64,000 nucleotides of DNA from CAVYXZ01 sp965223835 (GTDB lineage: Bacteria; Chloroflexota; Anaerolineae; Aggregatilineales; Phototrophicaceae): NCBI GenBank assembly GCA_965223835.1, contig OZ245022.1:248001-312000 (forward strand), written 5' to 3'. The position numbers and the translations under genes were made by a program. Of this stretch, positions 52,177-59,120 are shown in pieces. Each line of letters begins with the position of its first letter. Within the stretch, counting starts at the first letter, position 1. The notes below the pieces were generated by a model, which saw only the letters and a program-made list of their open reading frames with translations, did no database searches and was not told the DNA's origin.

Positions 52177-52800
52177 CTAAACAGATGATGACTTGCGGGC
52201 GGTCAGGCAATAGTGATCGACATCATCGAGATGGATGTCATGGACGGCAAAGGCGCTCAAAATATTCGTCAACGACTCCGGCGTGAAGTAGTGATGGGGC
52301 AGCCCTTTCTCAATCCCATCCAGCGGCACGTAGGTGTTTGGCTCAATTTGTTGGAATGTTTTGGCCTGATTGCGCGAACGAGGCACCGTGATAAAGATGA
52401 TGCCATCGCTTTTGGTAACGCGGGTGATTTCGTTGACGATACCGGTTACTGTTTTTAATGTGCCATGATGAATCACCTGGACCGAGATGACGGCATCAAA
52501 GAAATCAGCAGCATAGGGCAGTGGCTCCGTCATATCATGTCGCGCAAGTTCGGCGGTCAAGCCCGCTTGATCCAGCCACTGTTGTGTTTGCTGCAAGCCT
52601 TCCGGCGAACTATCCAGCCCGTAAACCGCAAAGCCCTGTTGCGCCAGATAAACCGTATGCCGCCCCGTCCCACAACCCAGATCAAGCACGGTTTTGACCT
52701 CTGCCGTCCGCAACTGCTGCACCAGGGCGGGCAGATCAGGGTGCGGTTCATGAAAGAACCTGCCGCTTTTAAAAACCTCGTTCCAGGGGTTGTTGGACAT
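52177..52800 (-). CDS. Class I SAM-dependent methyltransferase (TehB-like)
   Basis: 207 residues. Motif I VLDLGCGTGRHTVYLA, acidic loop GLDSSPEGL, and DAVISVQVIHHGTLKTV. The N-terminal PWNEVFKSGRFFHEPHPDL resembles the tellurite/thiopurine methyltransferase group. It is odd among sugar genes: five bases after the Gfo/Idh/MocA stop and 13 before the epimerase start. It may modify an intermediate or be a passenger. Confidence 0.87.
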   Translation of the reverse strand: MSNNPWNEVFKSGRFFHEPHPDLPALVQQLRTAEVKTVLDLGCGTGRHTVYLAQQGFAVYGLDSSPEGLQQTQQWLDQAGLTAELARHDMTEPLPYAADFFDAVISVQVIHHGTLKTVTGIVNEITRVTKSDGIIFITVPRSRNQAKTFQQIEPNTYVPLDGIEKGLPHHYFTPESLTNILSAFAVHDIHLDDVDHYCLTARKSSSV

Positions 52801-52805
52801 ACGAT

Positions 52806-53909
52806 TTAAGCCTGGGCTGCCTCTTTTGCCCGCAAATCTTCCAGTAAATCGGCATATTGCTGGCGGTCCAGCGGAAATTCCACTGTTTGGCCGGTATAAT
52901 TTGAATAGATCATGGCGTTCGCCAGTTCCAGCCCATAAATGGCATCTGTCCCCGGTGCAGCCACTGGTGCGCCCTGCAAAATAGCATCGCAGAAATTTTG
53001 ATGAATATCGACATGCCGCCCGGTCTCAGTCCCCAGTTCAATCGGTTCGGCCTGCATCTCCGGTGAACCAAAGGCTTTTTCGCTGGTCTTTAAGAATTCG
53101 ATGACATCCGTGTCGAAGCTGTTGAAGTTCAAGCCACCCTTGTTGATCTGCAGATGGCCGCCGGTGCCGATGATCTCGAAGCGTTGCGGTTGCCCGGCCT
53201 CGGCAGTGCTGGCATGAATGGAACCCAGCGCCCCGTTCTCCCATTGCAGCATCGCCTGCGCAGTATCTTCGGGCCTGATCTGGTGGGCAATAGTCGGTGT
53301 CCAGGCATGGACCTTTTTGGGCTGTCCGGCCAGATAACAAATCATATCCAGGTCGTGCGGCGCTTGATTCATCAGCAATGCCCCGGCTTCCGTATCCCAG
53401 CGCCCGCGCCAACCGGCGACCTCGTAATATTTGTAGGTACGCGTCCACGTAATCTTGACATCAACATGCTGGATTTCACCCAACCGCCCGGCCTGAATCA
53501 GCTTGTGTGCCGCGACCACTTCCGGGCGCAGCCGCTGCTGGAAATTAATCGCCAGAATGTTACCCGTCTCGGCAGCAACTGCGTTCATCTCGTCGGCTTC
53601 GCTGACTTGCAATCCCATCGGCTTTTCGCACAACACATGCAACCCGTTGCGCAACCCATGAATCGTCATCTCGGCATGGGCGAAATGTGGCACCATCACA
53701 ATCAACGCATCCGCCTCGACATTGGCGACCATCTCTTCAAAGTCCAGAAAATGGGGGCAATTCCACTTCTCGCCCTCCGCCCTGGCGGCTGTTTCGTTAA
53801 TGTCACATACCGCCACGACCTCGTTACAATCCAGTTCAAATGCTGGTTCGTGCATGTGGTAGACATTCGCCCCCACGCCGACCAACAAATAACGTACTTT
53901 ATCCGCCAT
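52806..53909 (-). CDS. Gfo/Idh/MocA-family oxidoreductase
   Basis: 367 residues from an ATG preceded by AGGAG. The NAD(P)-binding N-terminus VRYLLVGVGANVYHMHEPAFE and the conserved CEKPMGL (Lys contacts cofactor) are present, with WRGRWDTEAGALLMNQAPHDLDMI as catalytic Asp/His region. The enzyme oxidises or reduces a sugar or inositol hydroxyl. It is the first gene of the 53909-51321 group. The upstream gap holds TAAC-C-GTTA (53927-53935), a possible half-palindromic operator. Confidence 0.92.
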   Translation of the reverse strand: MADKVRYLLVGVGANVYHMHEPAFELDCNEVVAVCDINETAARAEGEKWNCPHFLDFEEMVANVEADALIVMVPHFAHAEMTIHGLRNGLHVLCEKPMGLQVSEADEMNAVAAETGNILAINFQQRLRPEVVAAHKLIQAGRLGEIQHVDVKITWTRTYKYYEVAGWRGRWDTEAGALLMNQAPHDLDMICYLAGQPKKVHAWTPTIAHQIRPEDTAQAMLQWENGALGSIHASTAEAGQPQRFEIIGTGGHLQINKGGLNFNSFDTDVIEFLKTSEKAFGSPEMQAEPIELGTETGRHVDIHQNFCDAILQGAPVAAPGTDAIYGLELANAMIYSNYTGQTVEFPLDRQQYADLLEDLRAKEAAQA

Positions 53910-53973
53910 GAAGTTATCTCCTGTTATAACCGTTAATCATGTGCCCGCTTAATCCGCCTGGAACGACGCGATG

Positions 53974-54906
53974 TTATTGTCCCGACACCGAATCCACGTT
54001 GCGAAAGATATGCTTCAAGCGCTCGATCACCGGAGCAGACAGCGGCGGGCGATCAAACGTCTCGATGTTCGCTTGCAAATGCGCCGGGTTGCCGGTGCCT
54101 GAAAGAATCACATGCGTGCCTGGTTCTTCACGGCAAAAGCGATAAGCAGCATCGGGAATCGTCGGCGCTTCTTCCAGGACGAATCCCAGCGGATTTTCCA
54201 CGTCAATATCGGCAGGATCAAGCTGCCCCTGCTCAATCAGCGACTGAACCGTTTCCAGCAACCGATCCTCGCGGCTGAGCGCCAGCCGGATGGCGAACAT
54301 AATCAAGATGCCAGTGTTTTTCTCAATGGCCGGTGCTAACACCGTGTCACGAGCTGTCTGATTCAAGACGTTAAACCCAACCATCATGACATCCCATACA
54401 TCATCTTTGATCGCCTGGATGAGGGTTTCGTGCTGCAAATCCGAGTTCCACGCCTCGGTGATCCCAATATAACGAATCTTCCCGGCTTGCTGCATAGTTT
54501 GCAGTACCGGTACGATCTCGTTCAACGCGTAATCGTACACATCGGGCGCGACCCCATGCAGATGATAGACATCAATATGATCGGTGCCCAGTTTACGCAG
54601 GCTTTCCTCCAGCGCCGGTTCGACTTCCGCCGGGTCAATTCGGTTATTGCCCATCCGTTTCTTGGTCGAAATGACAATCGAATCCCTATCACGACCTTGC
54701 AATGCCAGCCCGACGATATGTTCTGTTTTGTACGCCTCGGCAGTATCGATAAAATTGATGCCGGCGTCAAAGCCGCGCTGGAGAATAGCGGCGGATTCGG
54801 CTTCGGTATTCACGTCGTCCCGCTGTCCCAGCCGACTCGGTCCCCCGGCCCCCAGTCCAAGAACTGAAACGTTCAAGCCCGTGCGACCTAATGTGCGATA
54901 TTCCAT
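53974..54906 (-). CDS. Aldo/keto reductase
   Basis: 310 residues. The catalytic tetrad is visible: Asp and Tyr in FIDTAEAYKTE, Lys in STKKRMG and His in VYHLHG. The NADPH-binding C-terminus is VILSGTGNPAHLQANIETF. The pattern DVMMVGFNVLNQ fits the large bacterial AKR groups that handle sugar carbonyls. It follows the SDR gene by six bases and precedes the Gfo/Idh/MocA gene by 64, so it may be part of the same transcript. Confidence 0.9.
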   Translation of the reverse strand: MEYRTLGRTGLNVSVLGLGAGGPSRLGQRDDVNTEAESAAILQRGFDAGINFIDTAEAYKTEHIVGLALQGRDRDSIVISTKKRMGNNRIDPAEVEPALEESLRKLGTDHIDVYHLHGVAPDVYDYALNEIVPVLQTMQQAGKIRYIGITEAWNSDLQHETLIQAIKDDVWDVMMVGFNVLNQTARDTVLAPAIEKNTGILIMFAIRLALSREDRLLETVQSLIEQGQLDPADIDVENPLGFVLEEAPTIPDAAYRFCREEPGTHVILSGTGNPAHLQANIETFDRPPLSAPVIERLKHIFRNVDSVSGQ

Positions 54907-54912
54907 CAGCCT

Positions 54913-55695
54913 TTACCCCTGCACCAACGATTCAGCGCCATCAATCCACATCTCGGTCCCGGTAATATGACTGGACAAATCAGAGGCCAGGAACAGCACC
55001 AGTTGGGCCACCTGTTCGCTGGTGCCGGCTTCACCACCGGTCAATGGGATCTTACCTTCAGGATACTGAACCGGGTGGCGGATTGCTTGCAGGTTGCGCG
55101 GGTACGTATTGTCACCGATCTCAGTCCGAATCCAGCCAGGGCAAATCACATTGACGCGAATTTTGTGCGGAGCCAGTTCAACCGCCGTCATCTTGGCAAA
55201 GGCCACCTGCGCCGCTTTGGAGCATGAATAAGCCGTCGCGCCGGTGTTGCTGAAGATGCGCGTGCCATTGACCGACGCGTTGATAATCACCGAGCCACCC
55301 TGCTTTTTCAGGTAAGGTAGCGCATATTTTACCGTCAGGAACGTGCCCTTCAGGTTGATGTCGAGCGTCGTATCCCATTCTTCCGGGGTAAGATCTTCCA
55401 GCGCCGCCCAGACCCCGTTGATCCCGGCGTTAGCGAACACAATGTCAATCGTCCCCCAGGCATCAACCGTCTGCTGAATGGCCGCTTGCATCTGCTGAAC
55501 ACTGGAAACATCCGCCAGCACGGCCAGTGCTTGCCCACCCGCATCGGTAATTCCCGTGACAGTCTGGTTCACTTCGGATTCAGTTCGGCCCAACACCGCG
55601 ACTTTAGCCCCTTCAGCGGCGAAAAGCTGGGCAGCGGCCTTGCCAATGCCTGAGCTTCCTCCCGTGATGAGCGCGACTTTGTTCTCAAGCTGCAT
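54913..55695 (-). CDS. Short-chain dehydrogenase/reductase
   Basis: 260 residues from the ATG at 55695 (MQLENKVALITGGSSGIG), with AAGG upstream. The annotated frame opens further upstream to 55764 but without a ribosome site. The classical SDR motifs are TGGSSGIG (cofactor), NAGING, Ser in INASVN and YSCSK (Tyr/Lys catalytic). The C-terminal LASDLSSHITGTEMWIDGAESL is typical of 3-oxoacyl-ACP-reductase-like or sugar-dehydrogenase SDRs. Its genomic company argues for a sugar substrate. Confidence 0.91.
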   Translation of the reverse strand: MQLENKVALITGGSSGIGKAAAQLFAAEGAKVAVLGRTESEVNQTVTGITDAGGQALAVLADVSSVQQMQAAIQQTVDAWGTIDIVFANAGINGVWAALEDLTPEEWDTTLDINLKGTFLTVKYALPYLKKQGGSVIINASVNGTRIFSNTGATAYSCSKAAQVAFAKMTAVELAPHKIRVNVICPGWIRTEIGDNTYPRNLQAIRHPVQYPEGKIPLTGGEAGTSEQVAQLVLFLASDLSSHITGTEMWIDGAESLVQG

Positions 55696-55814
55696 CAATA
55701 ACCTGCCTTCCCACCTGCTAAGCAGTATACAAAACCATGACGACCAGTCGCCGTCCCGCGCCATTTATAAAATTTCTGCCGCTGAATTGCTACTTTTGCT
55801 GGCCTTAGGCGGTC

Positions 55815-56378
55815 TTAATCTGATGCCTGCAAGGGTTGATAATTACAGATACTGAGATATTTGTTCGGCACAGCGATACCCATATCCCGCCGAGTAGCCT
55901 TCACATTCGGCGCGACGTGTCCGCCCTGATATGCACGCATCGGCACATAGGAATGAAGTTCAGCCAGCATCATTTCACGTCCCGTGTGACAATCATAGCC
56001 GATATTCAAAACTGTCTTGCCGCGAAATTGCAGGTGCATCCCCTCAAAACGGTGTGCCAGATCAACTACATATAGCCCCGGAAAATCAGGCGGCACGATG
56101 ATACGCAGCAATACATCACCCACATAAGCCCGCATCATCTGCAAACCCAGATCGCCAAAATAGGGGCTATCAGTCAACCACTGCGGCAGCGGCTCCAGAA
56201 AACCTTCGACCAGATAGCAACCTTTGAATTTATCCAGGCGTTCACCATAAACAACTGGCAGGCGCGCATACAAACCACTGCCCGGCGCAAAAATCGCCTC
56301 AAGTTGTTCTGGACGAGTATAGTGATAGAAGACGAATTCGCCCGCCTCTGTGCGCTCCACTTGCCCCGGATCGGCCAT
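55815..56378 (-). CDS. Unknown protein co-transcribed with Gfo/Idh/MocA gene
   Basis: 187 residues from the ATG at 56378; a GTG at 56444 gives 209. Neither has a clear ribosome site. The stop of the upstream Gfo/Idh/MocA gene lies at 56448, so the longer form would start three bases after it. A segment FVFYHYTRPEQLEAIFAPGSGLYARLPVVYGERLDKFKG recalls the HYT...L..I..GL start of ADP-ribosyltransferase-like folds, but no catalytic Glu is evident. No signal peptide. No family recognised. Confidence 0.55.
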   Translation of the reverse strand: MADPGQVERTEAGEFVFYHYTRPEQLEAIFAPGSGLYARLPVVYGERLDKFKGCYLVEGFLEPLPQWLTDSPYFGDLGLQMMRAYVGDVLLRIIVPPDFPGLYVVDLAHRFEGMHLQFRGKTVLNIGYDCHTGREMMLAELHSYVPMRAYQGGHVAPNVKATRRDMGIAVPNKYLSICNYQPLQASD

Positions 56379-56447
56379 GAAACCGTGACAACTCAGTGAT
56401 TTACCCCTATTGTGCAGGAAAATATCGCACTTGCGGATCAACACAAT

Positions 56448-57764
56448 CTATTTTTCCGGCAGCTTGAGCAACTCATCAACCTGAATCGCCTGCCCGGTTG
56501 CCATCGACTTATTAGCGCTGATGCCCATCAGAATCGACGCCGCCCCATCAATATGGGTTGCGCCGCGTTTGAACGGATCATCCGGCGGGTTAGGCGCAAA
56601 GATCTGTTCCAGCATCACCGGATCGGCACCACCATGCCCCCCTTGCGCTGCCGGGATTTCGACCTCGTAGGGCGCGGCAAACATCGGGTACATGCGGATC
56701 TGCGAATATTTGAAGGCACCTTTACTGGCTTCCAGGTTACGCGGTTCCGCTTCGTCTGAGCCGATAATCGCACCCTCAACTTTTTCCACCACATCCAGTT
56801 CAATGCGGCCCTTATCCCCCGTAATCGCGGCTTTGAAACCTTCCCAGGGCGTGTACGCCACCAGACTATAGGACAGCAGCACCCCATTACGATAACGCGC
56901 CGTCACGCACATCGTATCTTCAATCGTGATCGGTTCGCCAAAGACATTCCGGTCACGCAAATAGCCCGTGTCTTTTTCGGCGTCCAGATACAGCCCCCGC
57001 AGGTTCGGGTCGTCATCCAAAAACAGCGCGAAAGGATCATCCTGGGCACCCGGTTCACCCGTGTAGCGCACATAGTCGTAATGTTCGCCACGAGCTTCGG
57101 CGTTGTCTTTCCCATAAAATTTGAGTTCGCCTAACGCAAACACGGTCTGCGGATAGGACGCCACCCACCAGTTGATTAAGTCAAAATGGTGCGTCGCCTT
57201 ATGGACCATCAGACCGCCAGAATTCTGTTTCTCGCGGTGCCAGCGCCGGAAGTAATCCGCGCCATGATGGGTATCCAGCACCCAGGAAAAATCAACATGT
57301 GTGGGCCGCCCGATGACTCCATCCATAATCAATTCGCGCACTTTGGTGTTGGCCGGGGCATAGCGATAATTGAACGTCACCCGCAGTTTTTTGCCGGTCC
57401 GCTCAATCGCGTCAAAAATTGCGCGGGCCTTCTCATCGTCAGTGGTCATCGGCTTTTCGGAGATGGCATCACAGCCCAGTTCCATCGCTCGAATGATGTA
57501 AATGTGATGGGTGGCATCCATCGTCGTCACAATGACCGTATCCGGTTTCGTCTCGGCCACCATCCGGTCAAAGTCACTGGCATGATAGGTCGGAATAGGG
57601 TCCAGACCATAATCGGTTAGACGTTTATTGTAGAAGTCCATACGGGTTTGACTGAGGTCGCAAAAAGCGACCATCTCGGCATGATCTTTGTAGGTCTCAC
57701 AGACGGCCCGCACGAACATGCCGGCGCGACCACCGGTCCCCACTAAGGCATAACGTTGGGTCAC
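56448..57764 (-). CDS. Gfo/Idh/MocA-family oxidoreductase, long form
   Basis: 438 residues from a GTG at 57764, with AAAGG upstream. N-terminal YALVGTGGRAGMFVRAVCETY binds NAD(P), and SEKPMTT has the conserved Lys. WHREKQNSGGLMVHKATHHFDLINWW is the catalytic region. It is about 70 residues longer than the gene at 52806, owing to inserts in the C-terminal beta domain. Long members of this type are common in glycan-degrading bacteria. Probably oxidises a sugar or glycoside hydroxyl, the first step of an oxidation/elimination route. Confidence 0.9.
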   Translation of the reverse strand: MTQRYALVGTGGRAGMFVRAVCETYKDHAEMVAFCDLSQTRMDFYNKRLTDYGLDPIPTYHASDFDRMVAETKPDTVIVTTMDATHHIYIIRAMELGCDAISEKPMTTDDEKARAIFDAIERTGKKLRVTFNYRYAPANTKVRELIMDGVIGRPTHVDFSWVLDTHHGADYFRRWHREKQNSGGLMVHKATHHFDLINWWVASYPQTVFALGELKFYGKDNAEARGEHYDYVRYTGEPGAQDDPFALFLDDDPNLRGLYLDAEKDTGYLRDRNVFGEPITIEDTMCVTARYRNGVLLSYSLVAYTPWEGFKAAITGDKGRIELDVVEKVEGAIIGSDEAEPRNLEASKGAFKYSQIRMYPMFAAPYEVEIPAAQGGHGGADPVMLEQIFAPNPPDDPFKRGATHIDGAASILMGISANKSMATGQAIQVDELLKLPEK

Positions 57765-57883
57765 AATAATAACCTTTCAGTGTGCTCATCAATCTTACAA
57801 ATCATTAGCGCAATGTGGGGCCAATCAAATAGATGCCGATGAGCGCCGCGTCATTGCCCAAAATCAATTTCGTAGGCACGATG

Positions 57884-58210
57884 CTACTCCACCACCACTG
57901 CCGTACCGCTGACCGTTACCATCAGCATGTTGCCGCCTTCTTCGATTTGAATGGTTTCGTAGTCAATATCGACGCCGACGATGGCGTTGGCCCCCATACG
58001 TTCCGCCCGCTTTTGCATCTCTTCGATGGCGATTTCACGCGCCCGGTTCAGGTTACGTTCATAGGCCCCGGACCGCCCGCCAATAATGTCACGGATGCCG
58101 GCGAACATATCACTAAAGACGTTCGCGCCTAAGATCGCTTCGCCGGCTACCAGGCCCAGATAGCGGGTGGTGCGTAAACCGTCCAGAGTCGATGTCGTGG
58201 ATAATAACAT
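57884..58210 (-). CDS. YbjQ/UPF0145 family protein
   Basis: 108 residues from an ATG with GGAGGAG upstream. The family pattern is clear: MLLSTTSTLDG, VAGEAILGANVFSDMFAGIRDIIGGRSGAYERNLNRAREIAIEEM, GANAIVGVDIDYETI. It forms an oligomeric beta/alpha fold once called a heavy-metal-binding domain. Function unknown. No metal ligands stand out. Single gene between the sugar cluster and an unknown gene. Confidence 0.92.
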   Translation of the reverse strand: MLLSTTSTLDGLRTTRYLGLVAGEAILGANVFSDMFAGIRDIIGGRSGAYERNLNRAREIAIEEMQKRAERMGANAIVGVDIDYETIQIEEGGNMLMVTVSGTAVVVE

Positions 58211-58393
58211 GGTCTCCTCCCATAATTGAAGAAACGATTAGTCGATAGTGATGATAACAGTGCTCGATCAGGCTGCAAAGGTGCCATCGAAGTAACCAAC
58301 ACGCCGCCGAAACATTGAATAACAATACTGGAAACAAACCCATAGCGAATCGAGAGATAAGTAATGCAGGTATAAGGGACCAAACATCTCAGT

Positions 58394-59017
58394 TTAGTCG
58401 GGGCGAGCTTTGATGCGGTTGGCAACTTGCTTCCACCAACTGTTCGGCTCCATCCAGTTGGGTTCACCAACCAGTACTGCGTCACGAACAGCCTGTAAGT
58501 CTTTACGCAAAATGGTAAACGATGTCTGGCACCACCCGCAGCGAAAGAGCGTTGATGCGCGGCCCTGCTCGTCATAGCGTTCAGCCCAAATAAGGGCGAG
58601 CGGATAGCCATGTGTTGACCGTAATTTGAAGTCCTGGGAACGGGGACAAGGCATCCAGACATTCATCCCAATGCCGCCGCCCTCCGGTCGTAAGTCGATA
58701 AACCGCTCACCATGCCGGATAGTAGGCGGTTCATAGCGGATGGCATAGGAGATATTCACCTCCCGCCGTTGCAACATATCCCACTGGAAGTGTTTGGTCT
58801 GTTTGTTAACCTGTTGATCCTCAGACGGCCAGGGAAAACGCCAGGGGATGTTGGGAATGCGCAGGGCGACATCCACATCCAGACCGGCACCGGCATCTAG
58901 CCCCCGCCAGATCAGCATTTCCTCGCGGCGCACTTTGAGCCAATTGTTGTCAGAGCCAATATGAAGCAAGGGTTCAATCTCGCCGTTAGATTTTCGTCGA
59001 GTCAGATAGCCCCGCAT
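58394..59017 (-). CDS. Hypothetical protein with CxxC motif
   Basis: 207 residues from the ATG at 59017, which has a strong AGGAGGTG ribosome site. The longer frame to 59059 is rejected. The N-terminal half is basic and beta-rich (RGYLTRRKSNGEIEPLLHIGSDNNWLKVRREEMLIWRG). Near the C-terminus a CGWC motif may bind zinc or act as a redox pair. No signal peptide or membrane helix. No family recognised. It lies downstream of the IPT-like secreted protein gene but beyond a strong hairpin. Confidence 0.6.
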   Translation of the reverse strand: MRGYLTRRKSNGEIEPLLHIGSDNNWLKVRREEMLIWRGLDAGAGLDVDVALRIPNIPWRFPWPSEDQQVNKQTKHFQWDMLQRREVNISYAIRYEPPTIRHGERFIDLRPEGGGIGMNVWMPCPRSQDFKLRSTHGYPLALIWAERYDEQGRASTLFRCGWCQTSFTILRKDLQAVRDAVLVGEPNWMEPNSWWKQVANRIKARPD

Positions 59018-59067
59018 AACTGGCACCTCCTGAAGCTGGTTGCTATAGCCGCCATCCACAGTATAAC

Positions 59068-59103
59068 GCCCCTTCCCCTGATGTGAAATACAGGGGAAGG
59101 GGC
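59068..59103 (-). terminator. Strong hairpin terminator downstream of the IPT-repeat gene
   Basis: GCCCCTTCCCCTG (59068-59080), a ten-base loop and its perfect complement (59091-59103): a 13-bp stem. It lies 18 bases after the stop at 59121 on the minus strand. The following minus-strand bases (GTTATACTG) are not a full U-tract. Confidence 0.55.
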
Positions 59104-59120
59104 ACCGTATTCACTACCGA

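Noticed and set aside
53154..53936. 260-codon plus-strand frame opposite the Gfo/Idh/MocA gene
   Set aside because: Antisense to a clearly conserved enzyme, with no ribosome site.
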